Assembly (NCBI GenBank): GCA_027490095.1
Contig: JAIXYT010000003.1
Coordinates: 1 to 64,000 of the forward strand
Length of the DNA: 64,000 nucleotides
Direction: 5' to 3'
Source: Sphingomonadales bacterium
Lineage (GTDB): Bacteria > Pseudomonadota > Alphaproteobacteria > Sphingomonadales > Sphingomonadaceae
This document shows, piece by piece, positions 37,322 through 45,825 of this stretch. The translations under genes were made by a program, and so were the position numbers. The notes beneath the pieces are model-generated. The model did no database searches. It had not been told where the DNA came from and saw only the letters and a list, made by a program, of their open reading frames with translations. How positions within the stretch are numbered: position 1 is the first letter of the stretch; each line of letters begins with the position of its first letter.

Positions 37322-38451
37322 CGGAACACCTCCGCCGGCTCCAGCTTCAGCACGCCGCGCACCGCGAACAGGCCGGTCAGAATTACCATCACGAACACCA
37401 GCACGGCAACGCCGACCATGATCTCGCCCGGCAGGAAGAAGCCCTTGAACTGAGCACCCCCGCTGGTGCCCCAGATGAAGAGCGCAGTCAGCGCGGAACC
37501 CAGCGCATAGCCGACCGCTGCTATCCACAGCGACTGGGTCAGCACCATTTTCAGAATGCCGCCATTGGTGACGCCGATCGCCTTCAACGCGCCGAACTGC
37601 TTGATGTTGTCGCGGATGAACAGGCTGAAGGTCAGCCCCACGATTGCAACGCCCACGATGATTCCCAGCAGCACTGTGGTCCCGAAATTGAATGGAATCC
37701 CGGTCGACCGGGCGATGTAGGAAATATTGTCCCACGCGAAATCGCGCCGCTCGCGCGCCTTGAGCCCGGTCTGCCGCTCGATCGCGCGCGCGACGGCGCG
37801 GGGATCGAGTCCGTCTTGGGCCTTCACCAGCACGAAGGTCATGCGATTGCGAGTTCCCGGCACAAAGGCCAGAGCATTGGAGTAGCGCGTAAAAAAGATT
37901 ACACCCGACGTAAACTGCGGGTTGGTGTCGACCCGGCCCACGACCAGGGCGCGCCTGTCGTTGAGCTCCAGTTCCTGGCCGGTCGCAGTCGTGTCGGGAA
38001 ACAGCCGGTCGAACCCGACGGTGTCGATCATGATCGCATCGTTGCGGAACAGATCACGGCGGACGCCGGCTTCCAGCACGCGAGGCAAGCCGATCAGGGT
38101 CGAATCGTCCACGCCCACGACGCTCACCCGCTCCAGACGACCCTCGCTGGTGCGAACGCTTCCGCCTTCGCGCAGGTGGGGCACGGCCCATTCGACACCA
38201 GAAACGCCGCGCACACGGGCGAGGTCGTTCGACGGCAGGGGCAGGGTCGCGTCTGCGCTTTGGGCCTTCGGATCCATCACCCAGATGTCGGCTTCACTCA
38301 CGGCATAGACCGGCGAAGCAGCGCGCAGCATCAGGTTCACGAACAGCGTCGCCTGTTGCCCGATCAGCAGAGTGGAAAATGCTATGCCGAAGATCAGGCC
38401 GAAATATTTGACCCGGTCCCCCGTCAGCATCCTGAGCGCAATCCAGGGCAC
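37318..38451 (-). CDS. ABC transporter permease, FtsX/MacB/DevC type
   Basis: A 377-residue permease with one N-terminal helix (GLIFGIAFSTLLIGQQATLFV), a periplasmic domain (about 50-235) and three C-terminal helices (TVLLGIIVGVAIVGLTFSLF, then LWIAAVGYALGSALTALFIW, then VGVAVLVFVMVILTGLFAV). The GTG at 38451 was chosen since GGGGG lies about 9 bases upstream; a TTG at 38469 is an alternative. It heads the efflux operon, directly beside the palindrome shared with the divergent TetR regulator. Confidence 0.9.
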   Translation of the reverse strand: MPWIALRMLTGDRVKYFGLIFGIAFSTLLIGQQATLFVNLMLRAASPVYAVSEADIWVMDPKAQSADATLPLPSNDLARVRGVSGVEWAVPHLREGGSVRTSEGRLERVSVVGVDDSTLIGLPRVLEAGVRRDLFRNDAIMIDTVGFDRLFPDTTATGQELELNDRRALVVGRVDTNPQFTSGVIFFTRYSNALAFVPGTRNRMTFVLVKAQDGLDPRAVARAIERQTGLKARERRDFAWDNISYIARSTGIPFNFGTTVLLGIIVGVAIVGLTFSLFIRDNIKQFGALKAIGVTNGGILKMVLTQSLWIAAVGYALGSALTALFIWGTSGGAQFKGFFLPGEIMVGVAVLVFVMVILTGLFAVRGVLKLEPAEVFR

Positions 38452-38479
38452 GTACCGAATCCCCCGCAAATTCTTAGAG

Positions 38480-38489
38480 CGAACGTTCG
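38480..38489. promoter_or_regulatory. probable TetR operator between the efflux operon and its regulator
   Basis: CGAACGTTCG is a perfect 10-base palindrome in the 85-base region between the divergent starts. GAACGTTC-centred palindromes are typical for TetR-family regulators of efflux genes. It would let the regulator control both itself and the pump. Confidence 0.6.
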
Positions 38490-38536
38490 GCCTATTAAAT
38501 CTTGCGCCACTGGCGTCAAGGGGGTAACCCACCGCG

Positions 38537-39142
38537 ATGGCCCGCAAGCGCGATCCTGACCGCGAAGCCCAGCGCCGCAGCGACATCCTGCAGGCGGCAG
38601 CCCGCGCCTTCATCCGCGAGGGGCTTCGCGGCACGTCCATCGCAACCATCTGCAAGGAAGCCGGAATTTCCCCCGGCCACCTTTATTACTATTTCCCCTC
38701 GAAAGAGGCGCTGATCGAAGCCATGGCCGAGGCGGACCTCGCGGCCATCCGTGGCTATGCCCAACATCTGCACACCCTCGACGAGCTTCTGGACGCGGCT
38801 GTCGCCTCGTCGGAGTTCATGTCGCACCCCTACAACGAGCCCGGCAAACTGCTGGAAGGGGCGCTCGCCTTCGATCTCCATGCAGAGGCAACCCGAAACC
38901 CGCGCATCCACGCCATCATGGACCGCCACTACCGCGACATATCGGCTCTGTTCGGCGAACGGCTCGCCGCCGCCCAGAAGGCGGGCGGGGTCAATGCCGC
39001 GCACGATCCCGTGAAGCTTGCCCGGCTGGTCGGCGCGGTGCGCGAAGGCCTGCTCGTGATGAGCGCAATCGGCCCCGACATGGTGGACGCCGAGATGCGC
39101 AGTGTCGCCCGCCGCATGCTCGAGGCGGCGGCGCGGGGCTAG
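38537..39142 (+). CDS. TetR/AcrR family transcriptional regulator
   Basis: A 201-residue one-component repressor. Its N-terminal helix-turn-helix (about residues 12-60: ILQAAARAFIREGLRGTSIA, then CKEAGISPGHLYYYFPSKEA) is canonical. The C-terminal ligand domain is of the BetI-like group. Its position opposite the exporter operon, with a palindrome between, makes it the likely repressor of that pump; the inducer cannot be named. Confidence 0.93.
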   Translation: MARKRDPDREAQRRSDILQAAARAFIREGLRGTSIATICKEAGISPGHLYYYFPSKEALIEAMAEADLAAIRGYAQHLHTLDELLDAAVASSEFMSHPYNEPGKLLEGALAFDLHAEATRNPRIHAIMDRHYRDISALFGERLAAAQKAGGVNAAHDPVKLARLVGAVREGLLVMSAIGPDMVDAEMRSVARRMLEAAARG

Positions 39143-39170
39143 CCGCGCCACCGCTGGCCAATGGGCGCAG

Positions 39171-39602
39171 CTAGCTGCGCCCCATCGGGCAGCGGGATTC
39201 GGGTTCGGCCGGCTCCCGCGCGATCCGTTCGAAGATCGCGATCACCTCGTCGGCAGTCGCCCGGTCGGCAGCACCCGCTGCCACATCGTCGGCGCTCCAC
39301 ATCCAGGACCGCGCCGGATCATCCCGCATCGCCCAGCCGGCAAACAGCCGGTCGTCGACCATCCGGCGCGAAATCAGCCGCACGTTCAGGTGCCGATCGT
39401 CCTTGCCGATCCGGGCAAAGCAGGCCTCCACCTTCTCCTCGGGCCCTTCCAGCAGCTGCAGATAGAGGTCCTCCCGGCAGATCAGCGAGCCTGTGATCCC
39501 GTCACGCGCATTGCAGCGCCGCGCATCCAGCAGAATGCCGGCAAGGGTTGCGGAATCGAACCCGAACGAGCGGGAGACATAGATGAGCTGAAGGTCGGCC
39601 AT
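39171..39602 (-). CDS. BLUF-domain blue-light receptor
   Basis: A 143-residue single-domain FAD photoreceptor. Residues needed for the BLUF photocycle are all present: Tyr8 (LIYVSRSF), Asn31 (RRCNARDGITG) and Gln49 (LYLQLLEGP). KDDRHLNVRLISRRMVDDRLFAGWAM completes the domain in two parts. There is no fused output domain, so it must act through a partner protein or by its short C-terminal helix. The ATG at 39602 matches family starts. It lies between the TetR gene and the DNA ligase gene. Confidence 0.92.
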   Translation of the reverse strand: MADLQLIYVSRSFGFDSATLAGILLDARRCNARDGITGSLICREDLYLQLLEGPEEKVEACFARIGKDDRHLNVRLISRRMVDDRLFAGWAMRDDPARSWMWSADDVAAGAADRATADEVIAIFERIAREPAEPESRCPMGRS

Positions 39603-39710
39603 GGCCTCAGTCCTTTGCTGCGCCATTCGGGCACCCGCGCAGGTACGTGCGCCCCGGCATCATGCGCCCTTCCCCGAGATCCGGCCAGCCCTTTCGGGCC
39701 CGTGCCTCGC

Positions 39711-41300
39711 TCAGCCGCCCAGTGCCCGCAGCGTCTCCAGCGTATCGGCCTCCGCCGCCGGCTTGTCGGTGCGGATGCGCGAAATCCGCGGAAAGCGCAT
39801 CGCAAGCCCCGACTTGTGCCGCGAGGAAGGCCCGATCGCGTCGAAGGCAACCTCCAGCACCAGGGCCTTCTCCACTTCGCGCACGGGGCCGAAGCGGTTC
39901 ACCGTGTGCGCCCGCACCCACTGGTCCAGCCACTTCAGCTCGGCATCCGTGAAGCCGAAATAGGCCTTGCCCACGGGCAGCAGCTGACCGTCAGGCGCCC
40001 AGGCCCCGAAGGTGAAGTCCGAATAGAAGCTCGAGCGCTTGCCATGCCCGCGCTGGGCATACATCAGCACACAGTCTGCGTTCAGCGGCTGGCGCTTCCA
40101 CTTGTACCACAGGCCAGCCCGGCGCCCCGGCACATAGGGGCTGTCGCGCCGCTTCAGCATCAGCCCCTCGATGGCGGGGTCGGGCGGCGCGGCCCTCAGC
40201 TCGGCAAGCTGTTCCAGGGTCGTGGCCTCCAGGTCGGGCGACAGGTCGAACCGCTCCGGGTCCAGGCGCGCCACCACATCCCGCAGCCGCGCCCGCCGCT
40301 CGGCCAGCGGCGCCTCGCGCACATCCTCGGCGCCGTCGAACAGCAGGTCATAGCAGCGCAGGAACACCGGGTAGTCGGCCAGCATCTTCGCGCTCACGGT
40401 CTTGCGCCCCAGCCGCTGCTGCAGCGCATTGAAGCTGCCGACGCCGCCGGCCCCGCGCACCAGAAGCTCGCCGTCCAGCACCGCCTCTTGCCCCATGGCC
40501 GCCGCAATCTCGGGGAAGGTCCGCGAAATCTCGTTCCCGTCGCGCGAGTAAAGCCGCACCTCCGCGCCCACCCGGACTGCCATCGCGCGGATGCCGTCCC
40601 ACTTCCACTCCGCTGCAAAGGCCGCCACGTCCAGCGCCTCGGGCTCCTCCAGCGGATGCGCCAGCATGAACGGGCGGAACAGCGGCCGCGCTGACAGATC
40701 GGGTGGCCCAGCGTCACCCTCGCCCCAGGCGAACAGCTCCGCATAGGGCGGCTCCAGCCCATGCCAATGCTCCTCCACGGCCTCCACCGAAAGGCCGAAG
40801 GCCTGGGCAAAGGCCAGCCGGGCCAGCCGCGCGCCTGCCCCCACGCGCAGGTTGCCGGTCGCCAGCTTCAGCAGTGCATAGCGCGCCGGCGCATCCATCC
40901 GGTCGAGCAGCCCGGCAAGCACAACCGGCGCCTCCGCCCGCCCCAGCACCCTCAGCCGCTCCACGACTTCGGCAAGCCCCGGCGCCGGGCCTGTCCCCTC
41001 GGCGTCCCACAACAGCGACACGGTCTCGGCAAGGTCGCCGACATAGTCGTAAGACAGTCGGAACAGGACAGGATCGACCCGCTCCTCGATCAGCGCGCGG
41101 ATCAGCGCCGGCTTCACACCCGGCAGGTCCAGCCCCCCTGTCAGCGCGGCAAGGCCCCACCCGCGGTCCGGATCCGGCGTCGTGCGCAGCCAGTCCGCCA
41201 TCAGCTTCAGCTTCGCATTGCGCCCACCCGCGAAGGACAGGCCATCGAGCAGGTCCGCAAAGCCGGACAGGCCTGCAGCGCGAGGCTCAGTCATCCTCAT
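39711..41300 (-). CDS. ATP-dependent DNA ligase, DNA-damage-response associated type
   Basis: A 529-residue ligase: N-terminal DNA-binding domain (about 1-205) and nucleotidyltransferase core with the adenylated lysine near residue 233 (EWKWDGIRAM). SRDGNEISRTFPEI follows, then VLDGELLVRG and GLMLKRRDSPYVPGRRAGLW (motifs III-V), and a C-terminal OB domain. It matches the ligase that accompanies a metallo-beta-lactamase exonuclease and a DEXH helicase in a bacterial repair set. It overlaps the exonuclease gene by up to 14 bases. The start may be 41300 or 41294. Confidence 0.93.
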   Translation of the reverse strand: MRMTEPRAAGLSGFADLLDGLSFAGGRNAKLKLMADWLRTTPDPDRGWGLAALTGGLDLPGVKPALIRALIEERVDPVLFRLSYDYVGDLAETVSLLWDAEGTGPAPGLAEVVERLRVLGRAEAPVVLAGLLDRMDAPARYALLKLATGNLRVGAGARLARLAFAQAFGLSVEAVEEHWHGLEPPYAELFAWGEGDAGPPDLSARPLFRPFMLAHPLEEPEALDVAAFAAEWKWDGIRAMAVRVGAEVRLYSRDGNEISRTFPEIAAAMGQEAVLDGELLVRGAGGVGSFNALQQRLGRKTVSAKMLADYPVFLRCYDLLFDGAEDVREAPLAERRARLRDVVARLDPERFDLSPDLEATTLEQLAELRAAPPDPAIEGLMLKRRDSPYVPGRRAGLWYKWKRQPLNADCVLMYAQRGHGKRSSFYSDFTFGAWAPDGQLLPVGKAYFGFTDAELKWLDQWVRAHTVNRFGPVREVEKALVLEVAFDAIGPSSRHKSGLAMRFPRISRIRTDKPAAEADTLETLRALGG

Positions 41301-42291
41301 CCTCGCGCCCCACCAGGTGCAGCGCCCGGGCGCGGATCTGGTGCAGCGCGCACCAGTGCACCAGCGCGTCGTCGCGCCCGTGCGTCACCCACAGCTCCTT
41401 CGGGTTCAGCTCGCGCACCGTCGCGGTCAGCTCATCCCAGTCGGCATGGTCCGAAATCACCAGCGGCAGTTCCACGCCCCGCTGCCGCGCCCGCGCGCGC
41501 ACCCGCATCCAGCCCGAGGCCATCGCCGTGATCGGGTCCGGCAGGCGACGGCTCCAGCGATCGGCCAGCGCCGAGGGCGGCGCCATCACGACATGTCCCT
41601 TCAGCTCGCCCGCCGGCACACCCGCCGCGGGCCTGAGGTCGCCCAGGTCGATCCCATGCGCCTGGTACAGCGCCATCAGCCGCTGCATCGCGCCGTGCAG
41701 ATAGATGGGCGCCACATGCCCCGCCGCCCGCAGCAGCGCGACCACCCGCTGCGCCTTCCCCAGCGCATAGGCGCCGATCAGCAGGCAACGATCCGGATTG
41801 GCCTTCAGAGCCGCCAGCGCCCGCGCAACCTCGGCCTGGGCCGGCGGGTGGCGGAACACGGGAAGTGCGAAGGTCGCTTCCGTGATGAAGATATCACACG
41901 GCACCGGCTCGAACGGCAGGCAGGTCGGGTCGGGCGCCCGTTTGTAGTCGCCCGACACCACGACGACCGCGCCCTCCTTCTCCAGACGCACCTGCGCCGA
42001 CCCCAGCACATGGCCCGCCGGGTGCAGGCTTATCCGGACCCCGCCAAGCTCGATCGCCTCGCCATGCGCCAGCGGCAGCGCGCCCGCCTGCGCGCCATAG
42101 CGTTCGGCCATGATGGCAAGCGTCGGCGGCGTCGCCCACACCGCGCCATGCCCGCCGCGCGCATGATCGGAATGGCCATGTGTGACGATGGCACGCTGCA
42201 CGGGCCGCGCCGGATCGATCCACACATCGATCGTGGGCAGATACAGCCCCTCGGGCCTCGGCTGCAGCCAGTGGCGGACATCGGGTGCCAT
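41287..42291 (-). CDS. ligase-associated DNA exonuclease, metallo-beta-lactamase/beta-CASP fold
   Basis: A 334-residue nuclease of the mRNA 3'-end-processing-factor-like group. The metal site motif THGHSDHARGG is at residues 38-48. Further motifs are HPAGHVLGSAQ, VVVSGDYKRAPDP, the beta-CASP region (LLIGAYALGKAQRVVALL) and VISDHADWDELTATV. It is named for its invariable pairing with the ATP-dependent ligase, which follows with overlapping frames. The usual third partner, a large Lhr-like helicase, and the phosphoesterase PdeM are not adjacent. Confidence 0.92.
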   Translation of the reverse strand: MAPDVRHWLQPRPEGLYLPTIDVWIDPARPVQRAIVTHGHSDHARGGHGAVWATPPTLAIMAERYGAQAGALPLAHGEAIELGGVRISLHPAGHVLGSAQVRLEKEGAVVVVSGDYKRAPDPTCLPFEPVPCDIFITEATFALPVFRHPPAQAEVARALAALKANPDRCLLIGAYALGKAQRVVALLRAAGHVAPIYLHGAMQRLMALYQAHGIDLGDLRPAAGVPAGELKGHVVMAPPSALADRWSRRLPDPITAMASGWMRVRARARQRGVELPLVISDHADWDELTATVRELNPKELWVTHGRDDALVHWCALHQIRARALHLVGREDEDD

Positions 42292-42441
42292 GCCCAGGCA
42301 ATAGGGCCAGCAAGGCTTCGGCTCCAGCCGCAGCGCCAATTTGACACTATGTCGGATTTTTACAATGGCCGTGCCGGCAGTTCGCACGCGCCGACAAAAA
42401 GCCTGTTGCGCCAAGCCTGTTGTCGGCTACCGTCGCCGCCG

Positions 42442-43905
42442 ATGTCATTCGCGCTGGGCGCCCTCAAATATCTGCTGATCGGCGCCGCGCTGCTGCTGGC
42501 GTCCGTGTTCGTGGTCCGCGGCTGGCAGGCGATGCGCGGGCCACCGCTCCAGCCCTGGCACCTCCATGTGCCCGATGAGCCCACCGCCGGCCAGATCGAC
42601 AACATGGATTGGGGCCAGTGGATGCGCCGCGAGCAGGCGATCATGGCCGGGGTGCGCGCCAACGTCACCGACAAGCTGCCCAAGTCTGCGCAGATCCCGC
42701 AGAACCGCTATTTCGCTGGCGCGCCGATGAACCCCGCCAATCTGCGGCAGGATTGGAACCGAAGCCTCTCCCGCGCGCCGGCCGCCCCGCCCAGGGGCGC
42801 GATCGTCCTCCTCCACGGCCTCACCGACGCCCCCTACTCCCTGCGCCACGTCGCCGATCTCTACACCGCGCGCGGCTGGCACGTGGTGGCGATCCGCCTG
42901 CCGGGTCATGGCACCGTTCCCGGCGGCCTCACCAAGGCCACGGTCGAACAATGGCAGGCTGCAACCCGACTCGCCGTGCGCGAGGCGCGTCGTGTCGCCC
43001 CGAACCTGCCGCTCCACATCGCCGGCTATTCCAACGGCGGCGCGCTCGCCGTCGCCCATGCGCTCGACGCCACCGACGATCCCGCCCTCGGCATGCCCGA
43101 CCGGATTGTCCTCGTCTCGCCGATGATCGGCCTCACCCCCTTTGCCCGCTTCACCGGGATCGCCGGCCTCCCCGCCATCTTCCCGGCCTTCGTGCAGGCT
43201 GCCTGGCTCGACATCATCCCTGAATACAACCCGTTCAAGTACAACAGCTTCCCTGTGAAGGCCGGTGCAGAAGCGCACCGCCTCACCACCGTTCTTGCGG
43301 ACAAGCTGGAACAGGCGCGCGCCGAACAGCGCCTTGCCAAGCTGCCGCCGATCCTCGCCTTCCAGTCTGCGGTCGACTCCACCGTCAGCGCACGGGCCGT
43401 CGTCACCGCCCTCTACGACCAGCTGCCGGCAAACGGGTCCGAGCTCGTTCTGTTCGACATCAACCGCGCGGCCTATGTCGGCCCGCTGGTGCGCGAGTCC
43501 GCCCGCCAGGCGGTCGACGGCCTGCTTCCCACCTCTCCGCGCACCTACCGCCTCAGCGTGGTCACCAACGCCGCTCCCGGCAGCACCGACACCGTTGTGC
43601 GCACCTACGAGGCCGGCGCCACAGGCGCCACCGACACCCCCATGGGCATCCCCTATCGTCGGGATTTCACCTCGCTCGGCCATGTGGCGCTCCCCTTCCC
43701 GCTCAGCGACGGCCTCTATGGCGCCGAGCCGGCAGTGGACGACCATCAGGGCGTGGCTCTGGGTGCACTCGCCGTGCGCGGCGAGAACGGGGTCCTCTCC
43801 GTCTCGCCGGGCGCGCTCACCCGTGTCAGCTCCAACCCCTTCCTCCCCTGGATGCTCGGCCGCATCGACGCCACGCTCGGGCAAGCTCCGACAGGACCAG
43901 AATGA
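42442..43905 (+). CDS. membrane-anchored alpha/beta hydrolase
   Basis: A 487-residue protein. One N-terminal membrane segment (YLLIGAALLLASVFVVRGW) is followed by an alpha/beta-hydrolase domain: IVLLHGLTDAPYSLRHVA, VAIRLPGHGTVPGG, nucleophile elbow IAGYSNGGALAVAHAL and a late HVALPFPLSDGLYG region that may carry the catalytic His. The long C-terminal extension (after about 330) has no recognised domain. It overlaps the AGCS gene by four bases. Confidence 0.85.
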   Translation: MSFALGALKYLLIGAALLLASVFVVRGWQAMRGPPLQPWHLHVPDEPTAGQIDNMDWGQWMRREQAIMAGVRANVTDKLPKSAQIPQNRYFAGAPMNPANLRQDWNRSLSRAPAAPPRGAIVLLHGLTDAPYSLRHVADLYTARGWHVVAIRLPGHGTVPGGLTKATVEQWQAATRLAVREARRVAPNLPLHIAGYSNGGALAVAHALDATDDPALGMPDRIVLVSPMIGLTPFARFTGIAGLPAIFPAFVQAAWLDIIPEYNPFKYNSFPVKAGAEAHRLTTVLADKLEQARAEQRLAKLPPILAFQSAVDSTVSARAVVTALYDQLPANGSELVLFDINRAAYVGPLVRESARQAVDGLLPTSPRTYRLSVVTNAAPGSTDTVVRTYEAGATGATDTPMGIPYRRDFTSLGHVALPFPLSDGLYGAEPAVDDHQGVALGALAVRGENGVLSVSPGALTRVSSNPFLPWMLGRIDATLGQAPTGPE

Positions 43906-45299
43906 GCTTCATTCCCGCGATCGAGACGGGCATCAACCTTCTCTCCGGATTCGTCTTCTACACTGTCTCCATCGGCGGCGTGGACATCCAGCTGATCGTC
44001 CTCTGGCTCGCCACTGCCATGGTCGGGCTCACGGCCTGGATGGGGGTGCCGCAGATCTCCGGCTTCTCGGAAGCCTGGCGCATCCTGCGCGGCCGCTACT
44101 GGGACCCGACTGCGCCCGGCGAAGTCACCCAGTTCGCAGCGCTTGCGACTGCGCTGTCGGGCACCATCGGCCTCGGCAACATCGCCGGCATCGGCGTCGC
44201 CCTCACGGTCGGAGGCCCCGGCGCCATTTTCTGGATGTTCGTCATCGGCCTGTTCGCCATGGGCCTCAAGTGTGCCGAGGTGACGCTCGGCCTGATGTTC
44301 CGCGAAGTGATGCCCGACGGCCGGATCAAGGGCGGCGCCTGGGTCACCCTCGAACGGGGGCTCGCCTCGATCGGCTGGCCTCGCCTCGGCCGCAGCCTGG
44401 GACTGTTCTACGCCTTCCTGATGATCGGGGGCTCGCTCTCCCTCTTCCAGGTGAACCAGGCCTATCCGCCCGTCGCCGAGCAGCTGGGGTTCGACAACCG
44501 CCTCGCCTTCGGGATCCTGTTCGCGATCCTGGTCGCGCTGGTGCTGCTTGGTTCCATCCGCTGGATCGCGCGCGCCACCTCGATCCTTGTGCCCGCCATG
44601 TCGCTCATCTTCATGACGGGCTGCCTTGCGATCATCCTCTTCAACCTCGACCGCGTGCCCGGCGCCATCGGCCTGATCGTCTCGGAAGCCTTCAACACCC
44701 AGAGCGTCTTCGGCGGCATCCTCGGCGCCTTCGTTACCGGCATGCGGCGCGCCATTTACAGTTGCGAAGCCGGCCTCGGCACCGCGGTCGCCGCCCACGC
44801 CCAGGCCAAGACGCGCCACCCGGCCTCCGAAGGCCTGGTCGCCCTCATCGAGCCCTTCATGGATACGGTCGTGATGTGCACCATCACCGGCATCGCCTTC
44901 GTGGTCGCCGACACCTGGAACCCGGCCACCAACGGCGGCCTCGAGGGCGTCGCCATCGCGACTGCGGCCTTTGCCACCATCACACCCTGGTTTCCCGCGC
45001 TGCTGGCGGTCGCCGTCTTCCTGTTCGCCTACGCAACCGTCGTCGCGAACGGTTATTATGCGGCAGAGGCCTTCCAGCATCTCGCCGGCCACGGCCGCAA
45101 GCGCGAGATCGCGATCAAGACGGCCTTCTGTTGTATCCTGCCGCTGGGGGCGATCCTGGAACTCGGCAAGATCGTCGACTTCGTCGATTCCGTCTATTTC
45201 CTGATGGCGATCCCGAACATAATCGGGGTCTACATGCTGGCAGGGCCGCTGCGCGCCGAACTGCGCGGCTACCTCGCCTGGCGCCGGGAGCAGCAGTGA
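43902..45299 (+). CDS. alanine/glycine:cation symporter (AGCS) family protein
   Basis: A 465-residue carrier with about ten to eleven membrane helices. Family motifs are ATALSGTIGLGNIAGIGVAL, ITGIAFVVADTW and FGGILGAFVTGMRRAIYSCE, the latter being the AGCS signature GxxRAxxSxExG. Family members take up alanine or glycine with sodium or protons. ATGA overlap at the 5' end and TGATG at the 3' end place it in one transcript with the hydrolase and OsmC protein. Confidence 0.93.
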   Translation: MSFIPAIETGINLLSGFVFYTVSIGGVDIQLIVLWLATAMVGLTAWMGVPQISGFSEAWRILRGRYWDPTAPGEVTQFAALATALSGTIGLGNIAGIGVALTVGGPGAIFWMFVIGLFAMGLKCAEVTLGLMFREVMPDGRIKGGAWVTLERGLASIGWPRLGRSLGLFYAFLMIGGSLSLFQVNQAYPPVAEQLGFDNRLAFGILFAILVALVLLGSIRWIARATSILVPAMSLIFMTGCLAIILFNLDRVPGAIGLIVSEAFNTQSVFGGILGAFVTGMRRAIYSCEAGLGTAVAAHAQAKTRHPASEGLVALIEPFMDTVVMCTITGIAFVVADTWNPATNGGLEGVAIATAAFATITPWFPALLAVAVFLFAYATVVANGYYAAEAFQHLAGHGRKREIAIKTAFCCILPLGAILELGKIVDFVDSVYFLMAIPNIIGVYMLAGPLRAELRGYLAWRREQQ

Positions 45300-45721
45300 T
45301 GGCAGACGAGATCCACGCCGCCCATGTGACCGAAACCGGCGCCAGCCCCTATGCGGTCTCCATCAACGCGTCCGGCCACAGCCTGACGGGCGACGAACCC
45401 ATTGACTTCGGCGGCGGCAACCTGGGGCCCGCCCCCTATGATCTGCTGACGGCCGCGCTCGGCGAATGCACGGCGATGACAATCCGCTGGTATGCCCTGC
45501 AGCAGAAATGGCCGCTCGAGCATGTGGAGGTCAGCCTCACCCACCGAAAAGGCGGCGAAGGCGCTGCTAGCCCGCGGCAGGATGTCTTCACCAAGACGAT
45601 CACGCTGAAGGGCGACGCGCTCACGCCCGAACAGCGGGCGAAGCTGATCGAAGTCGCCACCAAGTGCCCGGTCCAGCGCACGCTGGAGGGCACCCCGCTC
45701 ATCCGCACCAGCGCCGCGTAG
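45299..45721 (+). CDS. OsmC family peroxiredoxin-like protein
   Basis: A 140-residue OsmC/YhfA-type protein. The two redox cysteines of the family are present: LGECTAMTIRWYA (about residue 62) and TKCPVQRTLEG (about residue 124). PYDLLTAALG is the central helix. It likely reduces organic hydroperoxides. The ATG overlaps the stop of the symporter gene (TGATG). Confidence 0.92.
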   Translation: MADEIHAAHVTETGASPYAVSINASGHSLTGDEPIDFGGGNLGPAPYDLLTAALGECTAMTIRWYALQQKWPLEHVEVSLTHRKGGEGAASPRQDVFTKTITLKGDALTPEQRAKLIEVATKCPVQRTLEGTPLIRTSAA

Positions 45722-45764
45722 CGGCGCCCTGCCGGGCCGTTCGCCCGGAAGGGAAGCGGCGTGA

Positions 45765-45808
45765 TTGACTGGTTCGACGACTGACTATAATGGTCAGTCG
45801 TCGAACCA
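45765..45808 (+). promoter_or_regulatory. promoter overlapped by a perfect 16-base inverted repeat (probable MarR operator)
   Basis: The arms TGGTTCGACGACTGAC (45770-45785) and GTCAGTCGTCGAACCA (45793-45808) are exact reverse complements separated by 7 bases. The TATAAT at 45786-45791 lies between them, and TTGACT (45765-45770) could serve as the -35 element, although the 15-base spacer is short. A dimeric regulator bound here would cover the promoter. The downstream MarR gene is the obvious candidate. Confidence 0.7.
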
Positions 45809-45825
45809 TATCGTCGAGGTCCCGC

